DNA of 64,000 nucleotides from Corynebacterium urealyticum DSM 7109 (GTDB lineage: Bacteria; Actinomycetota; Actinomycetes; Mycobacteriales; Mycobacteriaceae). Every line of letters starts with the position of its first letter. Within the stretch, counting starts at the first letter, position 1. Shown piece after piece: positions 42,832 through 52,791 of this stretch. The DNA is taken from assembly GCF_000069945.1 (NCBI RefSeq), contig NC_010545.1, positions 1,364,001 to 1,428,000 of the forward strand, written 5' to 3'. Below the pieces are notes generated by a model. That model was not told the DNA's origin, made no database searches, and worked only from the letters and a program-made list of their open reading frames with translations. The position numbers and the translations under genes are program-made.

Positions 42832-44265
42832 TCACTCCGGGCGGGGCTCAGTCGGGTCTTCCCCACCGAGTTCCAGTTGCCCGCTGCCATCGTCCGCATC
42901 CGTGCCCCAGGCCAGGCTGTCCAGCGGGTCCGCGGGCTGGAGCTGCGGGTCGTCGGTGTCGAAGGTCGCGATGCGGCCGGGTCCGGTTTCGCGGGTCTCG
43001 AAACGCACGGTCACCACGCCCACCCCACTTCCCTGCACCCAGCCGTGGCCATAATCCGGATGCCAGACGTCCTGGGTCTGTTGCCAGCGGCTTTCTTTCC
43101 GCTCCGCTGCTCCCCCGGGATGTGACTCGCCAGCAGCCTCGGCCCCCGCGGGGACCTCACCCCGGCCGGCCACGGTAGTGGCGCTCTGGGTGACGCTCTG
43201 GTGTGGCACCGCAGGGTGGCTGAGCTCCGGGAAGAGCATCTCCTGCCGGTCGTGGCTGAGCCCGGAGAATCCCACGCCCACCAAGCGCACCGCGCCGGAA
43301 TCCTCCGGCCGGGGCAGCACCGCGCGGGCGGCGCGCAGCAACTGCTCGAAGTCATCAGTGGGTGCGGGCAGCGTGGTCGATCGGGTATGCAGCGCGAAGT
43401 CGCTGGTACGGATCTTCACGGTGATGGTGCGCGCCGCCCGGCCGTCCTTGCGCAGCCGCCGATAGGCCTGCCGGGCGGAGAGCTCCATGATGTTCAGCAC
43501 GTCCCGGTAGGTCCGCGCGTCCACCGGCAGGGTCTGTTCGGCGCTGATCTGTTTGGCCTCCGCGCGTGGGGCCACGGGGCGGGGGTCATCGCCGCCGGCC
43601 ATCACCTGAACCTCCAGGCCGACTTTGCCGAGCAGTGACTTCACGTCGGTGGGGTCCATGTCCACGAACTGCTGGATCGTATGCACGCCGATGTCGGCCA
43701 GCTTGGCCTGGGCGACCCGCCCAATTCCCCACAGGTCGCCCACTGGGCGCGGGCCGAAGGTGGCCATTCGGTCCTCCACCACGAAAATCCCATGGGGCTT
43801 GGCTAGGTCGCTGGCCATCTTCGCATCCAGCTTGGTACTCGCCATCCCGATGGAGCATGGCAGCTCCGTGGCCTCCTCCACCGCACGCTGGAGGTCCTCG
43901 GCCCACCGCCGGGCGGCGGCAGCGTCGACCAATCCCTGTGGCTCGGCGAAGCCCTCGTCGACCGAGAGCTGCTCCACAACACCCGCGTGCTCGGCGATGA
44001 CCTGGAAGATCCGCCGGGAGATCATCTTATACAGCACCGACCGGGGCTGGATCACGATCGCCCGGTTGCGGCATAGTCGGATCGCCTGGTGCATCGGCAT
44101 GGCTGACCGCGCCCCGTAGGCGCGCGCCTCGTAGCTCGCTCCGGCCACAACCCCGCGTCCGGACATCCCGCCAACGAGGACGGGCCGGTCGCGCAGGGTC
44201 GGCCGGGTAAGCTGCTCCACGGACGCATAGAAGGCGTCCATGTCGATGTGAGCGACCCAGCGCAT
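42832..44265 (-). CDS. dinB: DNA polymerase IV
   Basis: Y-family translesion polymerase of 477 residues. The catalytic residues are in HIDMDAFYASVEQ and LSVDEGF; the helix-hairpin-helix region (GIGRVAQAKLADIGVHT) and little-finger domain follow. A C-terminal extension of about 110 residues with DVWHPDYGHGWVQGSGVG and VRFETRETGPG is typical of actinobacterial DinB proteins. No LexA box was recognised nearby. It follows ileS by 6 nt, so it may share its transcript. Confidence 0.93.
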   Translation of the reverse strand: MRWVAHIDMDAFYASVEQLTRPTLRDRPVLVGGMSGRGVVAGASYEARAYGARSAMPMHQAIRLCRNRAIVIQPRSVLYKMISRRIFQVIAEHAGVVEQLSVDEGFAEPQGLVDAAAARRWAEDLQRAVEEATELPCSIGMASTKLDAKMASDLAKPHGIFVVEDRMATFGPRPVGDLWGIGRVAQAKLADIGVHTIQQFVDMDPTDVKSLLGKVGLEVQVMAGGDDPRPVAPRAEAKQISAEQTLPVDARTYRDVLNIMELSARQAYRRLRKDGRAARTITVKIRTSDFALHTRSTTLPAPTDDFEQLLRAARAVLPRPEDSGAVRLVGVGFSGLSHDRQEMLFPELSHPAVPHQSVTQSATTVAGRGEVPAGAEAAGESHPGGAAERKESRWQQTQDVWHPDYGHGWVQGSGVGVVTVRFETRETGPGRIATFDTDDPQLQPADPLDSLAWGTDADDGSGQLELGGEDPTEPRPE

Positions 44266-44271
44266 GGCGGC

Positions 44272-47200
44272 TTAGCGAGCCACCTTTGCCACCTCGGCGG
44301 TCACGCCGTCCACAATCTCGTGGCCCAGCTTCTCGCCGGTGAACACCTCGTGCTCCACGGCGAGGACCTCCTCAGCGATGTGGGCGATGTGCTGGTCGGC
44401 CCAGTCCTTCTTCTCCGCCGGCACCGACAGACGCAGGCGGATACGGTCGGAAACCTCGAAGCCCTCGTTCTTGCGAGCGTCCTGCAGGCCACGGATGACA
44501 TCCGCTGCCCAGCCTTCGGCCTCCAGCTCCGGGGTGACGGTCATGTCGAGGACCACCAGTCCGTCGACGCCGCCCGGGCCAGCGACGCGCGCAGTGGAAT
44601 CCGGGTTCTCCGCCACCAGGCGCTCGGTGTACAGCTCCGGGGTCAGGACGATATCGCCGTCGACGACGACGTTTTCGCCTTCGCGGACGTAGTTACCAGC
44701 CTTGACGTTCTTGATCGCGCGCTGGACGTCGCGGCCGAGCGTCGGGCCAGCGACCTTCGCGTTGACGACGACCTCAAAGCTGCCGGCAGAGTCGACGTCG
44801 TCCGTCAACTCCACGTCCTTGACGTTGACCTCGTCGCGGATGGTGGCGGCGAAGTCCGCGAGCTTGGCCGACTCCGGCAGCGCGACCGTGAGCTTCGGCA
44901 GCGGCAGGCGGTTGCGCAGCTTATTGGACTTGCGCACCGAGCTGGCCGAGGAGCAGACCGCGCGGGTGGCATCCATCGCGTCGACGAGCTCCGCGTCGGC
45001 CGGGAAGTCCTCGGCCTTCGGGTAGTCCGCCAGGTGGACGGAACGCTCGCCGGTGAGCCCGCGCCAGATGACCTCGGAGATGTACGGCAGCAGCGGAGCG
45101 GTCACGCGGGTGGCCACCTCGAGCACCGTGTACAGGGTGTCGAAGGCCTCCGGGTGGGCCTCCTGGCCAGCCCAGAAACGATCACGGGAGCGGCGCACGT
45201 ACCAGTTGGTGAGGATGTCGGCGTACTGACGCACCTCATCACAGGCGTCCGCGATGCGGGTATCGGCCAGAGCCTTGTCCACGTTAGCCACCAGGTCGTG
45301 CGTCTTGGCGAGGATGTAGCGGTCCAGCACGTTATCGGAGTCCACGGACCAGCGCGCCTCCTCAGAGGCGTAGAGCTGCAGGAAGCTGTACGCATTCCAG
45401 ATCGGCAGCAGCGCCTGGCGCACACCCTCGCGGATGCCCTGCTCGGTAACGATCAGGTTGCCGCCACGCAGGATCGGGCTGGACATGAGGAACCAGCGCA
45501 TCGCGTCGGAACCGTCGCGGTCGAAGACCTCATTGACGTCCGGGTAATTGCCCTTGGACTTGGACATCTTCAGCCCGTCGGAGCCCAGGACGATGCCGTG
45601 GGCGACGACCTTCTTGAAGGCCGGCCGGTCGAACAGCGCGGTGGAGAGCACGTGCTGGACGTAGAACCAGCCGCGGGACTGGCCGGAGTATTCGACGATG
45701 AAGTCCGCCGGCTGCTCCTCCTCGAAGGCCTCCACGTTCTCGAATGGGTAGTGGTACTGGGCGAAAGGCATAGAGCCAGACTCGAACCAGCAGTCGAGGA
45801 CGTCAGGGACGCGGCGCATCATGGACTTGCCGGTCGGGTCGTCCGGGTTCGGGCGAACCAGCTCGTCGATGTCCGGGCGGTGCAGGGACTTCGGTCGGAC
45901 TCCGAAGTCGGCCTCCAGCTCTGCGAGGGAGCCGTAGACGTCCACGCGCGGGTACTGCGGGTCATCAGAAACCCATGCTGGGACCGGGGAACCCCAGTAG
46001 CGGGTGCGGGAGATGTTCCAGTCGCGGGCCCCCTCCAGCCACTTACCGAACTGGCCGTCGCGGATGTGTTCCGGGATCCACTCAATCTGCTGGTTGAGCT
46101 CCACCATGCGGTCGCGGATCTCAAGCACATTCACGAACCAGCCGGGCAGAGCCATGTAGATCAGCGGCTCGCCGGAGCGCCAGGAGTGCGGGTAGGAGTG
46201 GACGATCGTCTGATCGCGCAGGACGCGCTGCTTGGCCTTCAGGTCGCGGATGATGTCGCGGTTGGCGTCGAAAACCAGCGTGCCCTGGTACTCGGGTACC
46301 AGGGAGGTGAACTTGCCGTCGGCGTCCACCGGGATGACCAGGTCGATTCCGTAGCCCTTACAGACGTCCATATCGTCCTCACCGAAGGCCGGGGCCTGGT
46401 GGACGACACCGGTGCCGTCCTCGGTGGAGACGTAGTCCGCGACGAGCACCATGAAGGCGTTCTCGTGATCGGCGAAGTGATCGAAGACCGGGGTGTACTC
46501 CAGGCCCTCGAGTTCAGCACCCGTGAAGGTGGCCAGCACCTCTGGTTCCTTGCCCAGCTCCTTGGCATAGGCCCCCAGCAGCGCGGTGGCCAGTAGTAGC
46601 TTGGCGCCAGCGAAGCCCTCCGCACCGTCTTCGTCGACCTTGACCAGGGAATACTCGATCTCCGGGCCGACGGCCAGAGCGAGGTTGGACGGCAGCGTCC
46701 ACGGGGTCGTCGTCCAGGCGATGGCTGCGGCGTCGTGCAGCTCGGGGTGAGATTCCCAGGCCTTGGTGGCTGGGTAGCCCTCGCGTGCGCCAGTGAACGG
46801 CATAGTCACGGTGACGGTCGGGTCCTGGCGGTCGCGGTAGGAGTCGTCGAGGCGGGTCTCCTGGTTGGACAGCGGGGTGTGCTCGGCCCAGGAGTACGGC
46901 AGCACTCGGAAGCCCTGGTAGATCAGGCCCTTGTCGTAGAGCTCCTTGAAGGCCCACATGACGGACTCCATGTAGTCCTGGTCCATGGTCTTGTAGCCGT
47001 TCTCGAAGTCGACCCAGCGAGCCTGACGGGTGACGTAGTTCTCCCACTCGTCGGCGTAGTGCATGACGGACTTGGCGCAGTATTCGTTGAAGCGGTCCAG
47101 CCCCATGGACTCGATCTCACCCTTGTCGGTGATTCCCAGCTGCTTCTCCGCCTCCAGCTCGGCAGGCAGGCCGTGGCAGTCCCAGCCGAAGACGCGCGGG

Positions 47201-47466
47201 ACGTGGTAGCCGGCCATGGTGCGGTAGCGCGGGACGATGTCCTTGACGTAGCCGGTGAGCAGGTGTCCGTAGTGCGGCAAGCCGTTGGCGAACGGAGGAC
47301 CGTCGTTGAAGACGTACTCCTCGTTGCCCTCGCGGTTTTCAAGGCTGGCCTGGAAGGTGTTGTCCTTCTTCCAGTACTTCAGTACCTCTTCTTCCATGGC
47401 TGGGAAGTTGCTGCCCCCGCCGCTCATGTCCACGCGGGGGTAGACGCCGCCAGCTGGTGTAGCCAT
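44272..47466 (-). CDS. ileS: Isoleucyl-tRNA synthetase (IleS2 type)
   Basis: Charges tRNA-Ile and edits valine. The 1064-residue protein has the class I HIGH motif as HYGH within [15 protein letters not shown], the KMSKSKGN motif, a CP1 editing domain and a long C-terminal anticodon-binding part without a zinc cluster. This arrangement matches the eukaryote-like IleS2 class, which is linked to low mupirocin sensitivity. ATG 47466 lies 7 nt after GAGGA; the longer frame upstream runs through the T-box and is not coding. dinB follows. Confidence 0.95.
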   Translation of the reverse strand: MATPAGGVYPRVDMSGGGSNFPAMEEEVLKYWKKDNTFQASLENREGNEEYVFNDGPPFANGLPHYGHLLTGYVKDIVPRYRTMAGYHVPRVFGWDCHGLPAELEAEKQLGITDKGEIESMGLDRFNEYCAKSVMHYADEWENYVTRQARWVDFENGYKTMDQDYMESVMWAFKELYDKGLIYQGFRVLPYSWAEHTPLSNQETRLDDSYRDRQDPTVTVTMPFTGAREGYPATKAWESHPELHDAAAIAWTTTPWTLPSNLALAVGPEIEYSLVKVDEDGAEGFAGAKLLLATALLGAYAKELGKEPEVLATFTGAELEGLEYTPVFDHFADHENAFMVLVADYVSTEDGTGVVHQAPAFGEDDMDVCKGYGIDLVIPVDADGKFTSLVPEYQGTLVFDANRDIIRDLKAKQRVLRDQTIVHSYPHSWRSGEPLIYMALPGWFVNVLEIRDRMVELNQQIEWIPEHIRDGQFGKWLEGARDWNISRTRYWGSPVPAWVSDDPQYPRVDVYGSLAELEADFGVRPKSLHRPDIDELVRPNPDDPTGKSMMRRVPDVLDCWFESGSMPFAQYHYPFENVEAFEEEQPADFIVEYSGQSRGWFYVQHVLSTALFDRPAFKKVVAHGIVLGSDGLKMSKSKGNYPDVNEVFDRDGSDAMRWFLMSSPILRGGNLIVTEQGIREGVRQALLPIWNAYSFLQLYASEEARWSVDSDNVLDRYILAKTHDLVANVDKALADTRIADACDEVRQYADILTNWYVRRSRDRFWAGQEAHPEAFDTLYTVLEVATRVTAPLLPYISEVIWRGLTGERSVHLADYPKAEDFPADAELVDAMDATRAVCSSASSVRKSNKLRNRLPLPKLTVALPESAKLADFAATIRDEVNVKDVELTDDVDSAGSFEVVVNAKVAGPTLGRDVQRAIKNVKAGNYVREGENVVVDGDIVLTPELYTERLVAENPDSTARVAGPGGVDGLVVLDMTVTPELEAEGWAADVIRGLQDARKNEGFEVSDRIRLRLSVPAEKKDWADQHIAHIAEEVLAVEHEVFTGEKLGHEIVDGVTAEVAKVAR

Positions 47467-47700
47467 AAGAAAATCCTCGTCTCTGGTGCTTAAAGTGAAA
47501 TTTCTTTCAAGCACAGGGACGAGGATTCGCGGTACCACCCTGCTTGAAGCCTGCCGTGGGCGCCACCCGCCCGTTGGAAAGGCTTCCTCTTATCTTGCGT
47601 TGTTGTACGGAACGCGACTCCGCTCGGTTCTACTAGGCATCCCTCGTGGGGGCTGTTCTTCCGAGACGCTCGCCGGTGATGGCCGGGTCCTTGCGGCGGA
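47467..47700 (-). promoter_or_regulatory. Isoleucine T-box riboswitch controlling ileS
   Basis: The minus strand holds the T-box core AGGGTGGTACCGCG at 47541-47528. A specifier-like loop CCGGCCATCACCGG has ATC (Ile) at 47680-47678 on a short stem. After the core, AATCCTCGTC (47527-47518) pairs with GACGAGGATT (47481-47472), with an inner GTGCTT/AAGCAC stem. The 3' arm contains the GAGGA ribosome site of ileS, so uncharged tRNA-Ile should free translation. The TTTTCTT after the hairpin leaves open partial transcription termination. Confidence 0.9.
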
Positions 47701-47743
47701 TTGGCTTGGTGTGGCTGCCAACCCTAGGGGTAAAGCTATGTAG

Positions 47744-47908
47744 TTATTTTCTGCTCTTACGGTGCTGGATGGCCTCCGCGAAGGAGAGCAGAACTCCGAT
47801 GGCTGCAATGATCACGCAGATCCAGGCCCAGGTGACTGAGCCCAGGTAGAGCGCCACCAGGAGTGCCGCAAATCCGAGGACCGCGAGGCCCAGTGAGGCC
47901 ACGAGCAT
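47744..47908 (-). CDS. 54-residue membrane protein downstream of divIVA
   Basis: A short gene starting ATG 47908, 5 nt after the divIVA stop. The product (MLVASLGLAVLGF start, QHRKSRK end) has two hydrophobic helices of about 18 residues joined by a short YLGSVT turn and a basic C-terminal tail. Helix placement and the absence of frameshifts support coding. It would be in the divIVA transcript, next to the polar-growth machinery. No family is recognised and the function is unknown. Confidence 0.65.
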   Translation of the reverse strand: MLVASLGLAVLGFAALLVALYLGSVTWAWICVIIAAIGVLLSFAEAIQHRKSRK

Positions 47909-47913
47909 GATCG

Positions 47914-48984
47914 CTAGTTGCGCTCGCCTTCGCCCTCGACGGCCTTCGGCGCTGCGGTGCCGCGGCTGTTGAGGTCCTCAAGCTGGGACTCGAGGAAGGT
48001 CTTCAGGCGGGTGCGGTACTCGCGCTCGTAGGTGCGCAGCTCCTCGATGCGTGCCTCGAGAGTGGTCTGCTGCTTCTTCACCGTGGTCATGATCTCGGTG
48101 TGCTTGCGCTCGGCGTCCTGCTGCAGGGCGTTGGCCTTCTCCTGTGCCTGGCGCACGGTGGCCTCTGCCTGGGCATTGGCGTCGGAGATCAGGGTCTCGG
48201 ACTTCTGCTTCGCGTCAGAGAGCTGGGTCTCGGACTGCTGCTTCGCGTCGGCCAGCATCTTCTCGGAGCGGGTCTTCGCGTCAGAAAGCTGCTCCTCAGA
48301 GCGCTTCTGGGAGTCCGCCAGCTGGCTCTTCGCGGTGGAGTCCGCGTTATCCAGGGTCTTCTTCGCCTCGGCACGGGCCTCATCCAGCATGGCGCCGGAC
48401 TCGGACTTCGCCTCGTTGGTGAGGCGGTCGGCCATCTCCTGAGCCATGGAGAGCACACGAGCGGCCTGCATGTGGGTGTCCTCGGTGGCAGCGCCATTGG
48501 CAGCTGCGCCACCTGCGACACCGGAAGCCTGCGGGGCGGCCTTGCCAGCCTGGGACTTCGCGGCCTCAGCGTCCTGCTGAGCCTTCTTCGCCTTCTGCTC
48601 AGCTTCCTGGGCGCGACGCTCAGCGGCCTCGGCGCGCTGCTCCGCCTCCTTCAGCTTGGACTGCAGGCCGGAGACCTCTTCAGCCCCCTTAGACTGGGAG
48701 TTCTGCGCTTCGCGGTGAGCCTCCTCGCGGACCTCGGCCTCAACCTCGGAGCGGATCTGCTTACGCAGCGCCTCCTCGTCAACCTTGGTGCCCGCTGCGG
48801 CACCGGCAAGCTGGCCGCCGTCGCCCACCTGGCTGCGAAGTTCAGCGTTCTCGTCCTGGAGCTCGGCGAGGGTGTCCTCAACGAGGTCGAGGAACTGATC
48901 GACCTCGTCCTCGTTGTAGCCTCGCTTACCAATCGGGGGCTTACTGAACGCAACATTGTGAACGTCAGCTGGTGTGAGCGCCAT
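47914..48984 (-). CDS. divIVA: DivIVA/Wag31 polar growth scaffold
   Basis: A 356-residue cytoplasmic coiled-coil protein that marks the cell poles and recruits peptidoglycan synthesis. The DivIVA lipid-binding domain is at the N-terminus ([31 protein letters not shown]), followed by a short coiled coil, a Gly/Ala linker, and a long coiled coil. That second coil has about nine 11-residue repeats ([11 protein letters not shown] type; about residues 205-305). The start is ATG 48984 with AAGGGAAG upstream. It is larger than mycobacterial Wag31 (about 260 residues). Confidence 0.93.
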   Translation of the reverse strand: MALTPADVHNVAFSKPPIGKRGYNEDEVDQFLDLVEDTLAELQDENAELRSQVGDGGQLAGAAAGTKVDEEALRKQIRSEVEAEVREEAHREAQNSQSKGAEEVSGLQSKLKEAEQRAEAAERRAQEAEQKAKKAQQDAEAAKSQAGKAAPQASGVAGGAAANGAATEDTHMQAARVLSMAQEMADRLTNEAKSESGAMLDEARAEAKKTLDNADSTAKSQLADSQKRSEEQLSDAKTRSEKMLADAKQQSETQLSDAKQKSETLISDANAQAEATVRQAQEKANALQQDAERKHTEIMTTVKKQQTTLEARIEELRTYEREYRTRLKTFLESQLEDLNSRGTAAPKAVEGEGERN

Positions 48985-49164
48985 CAATACTTCCCTTCGC
49001 TCTCGGATATTTTCGGCAAAGCCTGTCTGCAGGATGGTTTTATTCTTCAGAAAGACTGTAGTCCACCATACCAGCGCGAAAAGGCTTTGTTCTCATCTAG
49101 AGCTGGTTTTCTTCACCAGCTTTGAAAAACCATCGCCCTCGCCGGGTACCCCCAAGATTCTTCG

Positions 49165-49452
49165 TTAGAGGAGGGAGTGCAGAATCGTCTGCAGAATCTG
49201 CAGCCCAAAGAAGAGCACCAAGACAGAAACGTCAAGGGCAACCCCGCCCATATTCAGCGGCGGGATAAGCTTACGCAGCCCCTTAACCGGCGGATCGGTG
49301 ATCGCGAAGATCGGCTCGGCGATCATGATGAACCAACGCTGTGGGCGCCAGTTTTGGGAGAAGGACTGCACCATCTCCACGATGATCCGCACGATAAGAA
49401 GCAGCGTGAAAAGGCGGACGAGCAGGATGAGTGCTCCGATGAGGTTGACCAC
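49165..49452 (-). CDS. YggT family membrane protein
   Basis: A 95-residue protein with two hydrophobic regions (residues 5-28 and 70-92) and the family segment EPIFAITDPPVKGLRKLIPP between them. YggT proteins are found next to sepF and divIVA in Gram-positive bacteria and are linked to cell division or osmotic stress. The stop of sepF lies 6 nt upstream. Confidence 0.87.
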   Translation of the reverse strand: MVNLIGALILLVRLFTLLLIVRIIVEMVQSFSQNWRPQRWFIMIAEPIFAITDPPVKGLRKLIPPLNMGGVALDVSVLVLFFGLQILQTILHSLL

Positions 49453-49458
49453 TCGGGA

Positions 49459-50022
49459 TCAGCCCTCCGTCAGCTGGTCCAGCTGGGACTGCTCAAGCTC
49501 AATGCCGTGCGGGATCAGCACGAAGTTACGCACCCCACCCAGCTTCTTCAGCTCGGCATCCAGGCCCAGGCTCAGGCCAGCGGCGAAATCCAGCACGCGG
49601 GTTGCGGCGGACTTCTCCATCCCGCCCAGATTGAAGACGACGACGTCCCCGGTCTTCAGCGCTTCGGAGATCTCTCGCGCCTGGTTGTACTCATTCAGAG
49701 CCAAGCGAATAACCATCGGGTTCTTCTGCGCCGGGGCAGCCTCGCGCTCGGTAGCACCGTAGCGGGAGCGAGCCGGGGCGGCGGCGTGGTCCCGGTCGGA
49801 GCCGTAGCCGTGGGAAGCCCCAACCTCGGAGCGTCGCTCGCTGGAGCGGTAAGAACCGTAGTGATCGGAGTCGTAACGACCGGCCGCGCGGTCCTCGCGC
49901 TCGTGACGTTCGGTACGCTCAGGGCGCTCTTCGAAATTATCCCGGTAGTAAGGGTCCTCGTAGCTTTCTACGCCCCCGAGCCCGAAAAACTCCTTGAACT
50001 TATCGCCAAAGCCCTCAGCCAT
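49459..50022 (-). CDS. sepF: Cell division protein SepF
   Basis: A 187-residue FtsZ membrane anchor. An N-terminal amphipathic helix (MAEGFGDKFKEFFGLG) is followed by an acidic, Arg/Ser/Tyr-rich disordered linker of about 80 residues, and the C-terminal FtsZ-binding DUF552 domain (ALNEYNQAREISEAL; VVVFNLGGME; FAAGLSLGLD). ATG 50022 follows AAAGGAAA by 8 nt. Confidence 0.95.
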   Translation of the reverse strand: MAEGFGDKFKEFFGLGGVESYEDPYYRDNFEERPERTERHEREDRAAGRYDSDHYGSYRSSERRSEVGASHGYGSDRDHAAAPARSRYGATEREAAPAQKNPMVIRLALNEYNQAREISEALKTGDVVVFNLGGMEKSAATRVLDFAAGLSLGLDAELKKLGGVRNFVLIPHGIELEQSQLDQLTEG

Positions 50023-50078
50023 GCTTGGGTTTCCTTTCGCTTGCTGCAATCACTGTTTATTGGGGTATTCGTTGTTCG

Positions 50079-50789
50079 TTAACGTACTGGTCGTGAGCCC
50101 ATGATGTCCGTACCGACACGCACCAACGTGGAGCCCTCGCCGATCGCGATCTCCAGGTCGTGGCTCATGCCCGCGGAGTACACCGGCGCACCCAGAACGC
50201 GGTCGCTAATGCCGTCCAGCAGCGTGCGACCTCGGGCGAAGACCTCGGCCGGGTCGCTACCCAGGGGAGGGACGGTCATGAGGCCGCGCAGCTCGAGGTG
50301 TTCCGACCCCGCAACCAGATCTGCGAGTTGGTCGATCTGGTCTTCTGGGGCACCACCGCGCTGCGGATCACCGTCGGCGCTGAACTGCACCAGCACCGGC
50401 AACTTCTCCGCCCGGTCGCCGCGCTCCAGCGCCAGGCCGGCGCCCCGCTCGAGAGCGGTAATGAGGCGCTCCGAGTCCGCCGTGTGGACGGCGGCTGCCC
50501 ACCGGGCCACGGAGTTGGCCTTATTGGTCTGGATCTGACCCACCATGTGGATCTCGACGCTTCCCGCCAGCTCGGTGGCCTTGCGCTTGGCTTCCTGTTC
50601 GCGGTTTTCCCCGACCGCGTGGATACCGCCGGCGCGCAAGAGCTCGATGTCCTCTACCGGGTGAAACTTCGTGATCGGCAGGAGGTCTGCTCCCCCGGCT
50701 ACGGCGATACGCTGCCGCACGGCGCGGAGGTTCTCCGCCAGCTGCTCCGCCCGCTGGGCGCGGACCTTGTCTCCATCTGGGGTTGTCAT
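50079..50789 (-). CDS. YggS family PLP homeostasis protein
   Basis: A 236-residue fold-type III PLP-binding protein without known catalysis, which buffers vitamin B6 in other bacteria. The PLP lysine is K41 in LLPITKFHP; VGENREQEA and HMVGQIQTNKAN are conserved, and GMSHDLEIAIGEGST closes the barrel. Its start overlaps the pgeF stop by 4 nt. Confidence 0.92.
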   Translation of the reverse strand: MTTPDGDKVRAQRAEQLAENLRAVRQRIAVAGGADLLPITKFHPVEDIELLRAGGIHAVGENREQEAKRKATELAGSVEIHMVGQIQTNKANSVARWAAAVHTADSERLITALERGAGLALERGDRAEKLPVLVQFSADGDPQRGGAPEDQIDQLADLVAGSEHLELRGLMTVPPLGSDPAEVFARGRTLLDGISDRVLGAPVYSAGMSHDLEIAIGEGSTLVRVGTDIMGSRPVR

Positions 50790-51520
50790 GATGGCATCCA
50801 GATTACGCCAGCTTGGCGACCGGTGGTGCCCTCGCGGCGGTAGCTAAACAGGTTCTCGGAGGCAATGGTGCAGCGTGGGTCGATGTCCACCGCGCCCACG
50901 CCGAGGCCTTCGAGCTGACGGGCGATGCCCGCGCGGATATCGAGCCCGGCGGTTCCCTGCTTCGTACGGGTTTTCGCCCCAGGCAGGCGGGACTCCACGT
51001 CCGCCGCCATGTCGGCCGGAACCTCGTAGTTTTCGCCACTGGCCGCAGCCCCCATCACCGCGTGGATCGCGGCGGGGTTAGCGCCAAGCTCCACCATGCG
51101 CTGCACGGCCCGGCGAACGATGCCGTTGCGAGCACCGATCCGCCCGGCGTGGACCGCCGCGATGACGCGGGCGTCCTGATCCGCGAGCAAGAGCGGGACG
51201 CAGTCGGCAGTCAAGACAACCAGCGGGACGTCTCGCAGCGTGGTGACCAGGGCGTCGGTCGCTGGCACGGGCCCCGACCCCACCATGTCCGCGGTGACCT
51301 CCGTGACGGTCGGGGTGTGCAGCTGCTCCATGAACATGAAGCGCTCACCGTCGAGCCCCAGGATCTCGGCGAGCCGTCCGCGGTTGGCGGCGACCGCCGC
51401 CGGGTCATCCCCGACGTGATCTCCCAGGTTAAAGCTGCCGTAGGGAGCTTCGGACACGCCGCCGTCGCGGGTGGTGAACACCATCCGGACGAGGCGCTCG
51501 CTCGCGCGTGCCGTGACCAT
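50786..51520 (-). CDS. pgeF: Peptidoglycan editing factor / YfiH laccase-domain protein
   Basis: A 244-residue protein. The zinc triad is H68 (QLHTP), C107 (TADCVP) and H124 (AAVHAG). Members remove misincorporated serine from UDP-MurNAc peptides or oxidise polyphenols or purine nucleosides. The loop that usually reads GPCCYEV is SGENYEV here, so those cysteines are absent; the triad is intact. It is 5 nt downstream of ftsZ. Confidence 0.87.
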   Translation of the reverse strand: MVTARASERLVRMVFTTRDGGVSEAPYGSFNLGDHVGDDPAAVAANRGRLAEILGLDGERFMFMEQLHTPTVTEVTADMVGSGPVPATDALVTTLRDVPLVVLTADCVPLLLADQDARVIAAVHAGRIGARNGIVRRAVQRMVELGANPAAIHAVMGAAASGENYEVPADMAADVESRLPGAKTRTKQGTAGLDIRAGIARQLEGLGVGAVDIDPRCTIASENLFSYRREGTTGRQAGVIWMPS

Positions 51521-51525
51521 CGTTT

Positions 51526-52791
51526 TTAGAGGAAGGACGGGAGGTCGAGGTCGTCGCCCTCGTCCTGGCCGTCGGTGCGCTCGTGACGCGGGCGAGCCGG
51601 CTCGTCAGAGGTGAACAGGCCACCGCCGCGTGCGGGACTCTGAGCTGCGCGACCTTCGCGGGCAGCGAAGGAGCTCTGTCGCTCCTGGCGCGGCTCGCTT
51701 GCCGGGGTCGCTGGCTGGGCCGGTGCGGCCTCCTGCAGTGGCTCAGCCTCCACTCGCGGAGCCTCGGAGTCGCCGAAGATGCTGGCGCCGCGGTTCTCGG
51801 CAGCGTGGGCAGCCCCGCCGCGCTGGGCGCTGGAGGATGCCGACGGGGAGTCGTCGAAGCCGGTGGCGATGACGGTGACGCGGACCTCGTCACCGAGCTG
51901 GTCGTCGATGATGGTGCCGAAGATGATGTTGGCGTCCTCGTCGGCCATGGTCTGGACCAGGGATGCAGCCTCGGAGACCTCCATCAGGCCCAGGTCGGAG
52001 CCACCCGCGAAGGAGAGCAGCACACCCTTGGCGCCCTGCATGGTGTTCTCCAGCAGCGGGGAGTTGATCGCAGCCTCGGTGGCCTTGACGGCGCGCTGCT
52101 CGCCACGGGAAGTACCGATGCCCATCAGGGCGGAGCCGGCGTCGGTCATGACGGAGCGGACGTCCGCGAAGTCCACGTTGATCACGCCCGGGGTGGTGAT
52201 CAGCTTGGTGATGCCCTCGACACCGGACAGCAGGACCTCGTCCGCCTTGCGGAAAGCGTCCATCATGGACAGCTGCTCGTCGGAAAGCTTCAGCAGGGAG
52301 TCGTTCGGAATGACGATGAGGGTGTCACAGACGTCGCGGAGCTCCTCGATACCCGCCAGGGCCTGCTTGGTGCGGCGCGGCCCCTCGAAGGTGAACGGAC
52401 GGGTGACGACGCCGACGGTCAGGGCGTTCTGCTTCTTCGCGATGTTGGCAACGACCGGAGCGGCACCGGTGCCGGTGCCACCGCCCTCACCGGCGGTAAC
52501 GAATACCATGTCCGCACCAGCGAGAATCTCCTCGATCTGGTCCTTGTGGTCCTCGGCGGACTTGCGGCCGACATCCGGGTTGGCACCAGCGCCGAGACCG
52601 CGGGTCTCCTCGCGGCCGATGTCGAGCTTCACGTCGGCATCGGTGAGCATGAGAGCCTGCGCGTCGGTGTTGATCGCGATGAACTCCACACCCTGGAGCT
52701 TCTCATCGATCATGCGGTTGACCGCGTTGACTCCGCCGCCGCCGACACCAACCACCTTGATTTCTGCGAGGTGGTTTCCAGGAGTTGTCAT
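51526..52791 (-). CDS. ftsZ: Cell division protein FtsZ
   Basis: Tubulin homologue of 421 residues that forms the division ring. The GTP-binding segments are [15 protein letters not shown], the [10 protein letters not shown] signature and [11 protein letters not shown]; a disordered linker rich in Pro, Glu and Ala leads to the C-terminal peptide DDLDLPSFL that binds SepF and FtsA-like partners. ATG 52791 is chosen because the frame further upstream lacks homology. GGAAGG lies about 11 nt before it. Confidence 0.97.
   Translation of the reverse strand: MTTPGNHLAEIKVVGVGGGGVNAVNRMIDEKLQGVEFIAINTDAQALMLTDADVKLDIGREETRGLGAGANPDVGRKSAEDHKDQIEEILAGADMVFVTAGEGGGTGTGAAPVVANIAKKQNALTVGVVTRPFTFEGPRRTKQALAGIEELRDVCDTLIVIPNDSLLKLSDEQLSMMDAFRKADEVLLSGVEGITKLITTPGVINVDFADVRSVMTDAGSALMGIGTSRGEQRAVKATEAAINSPLLENTMQGAKGVLLSFAGGSDLGLMEVSEAASLVQTMADEDANIIFGTIIDDQLGDEVRVTVIATGFDDSPSASSSAQRGGAAHAAENRGASIFGDSEAPRVEAEPLQEAAPAQPATPASEPRQERQSSFAAREGRAAQSPARGGGLFTSDEPARPRHERTDGQDEGDDLDLPSFL

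Noticed and set aside
44248..46596. A 782-codon open frame opposite ileS
   Set aside because: Antisense shadow of ileS produced by high GC at third codon positions; no motif, no ribosome site.
47467..47743. Short frames inside the ileS leader
   Set aside because: The region is explained by the T-box; the frames do not respect its conserved elements as coding sequence.
48100..49125. Leu/Gly-rich open frame opposite divIVA
   Set aside because: Low-complexity translation of the reverse of Ala/Glu/Gln codons; divIVA is clearly the gene.
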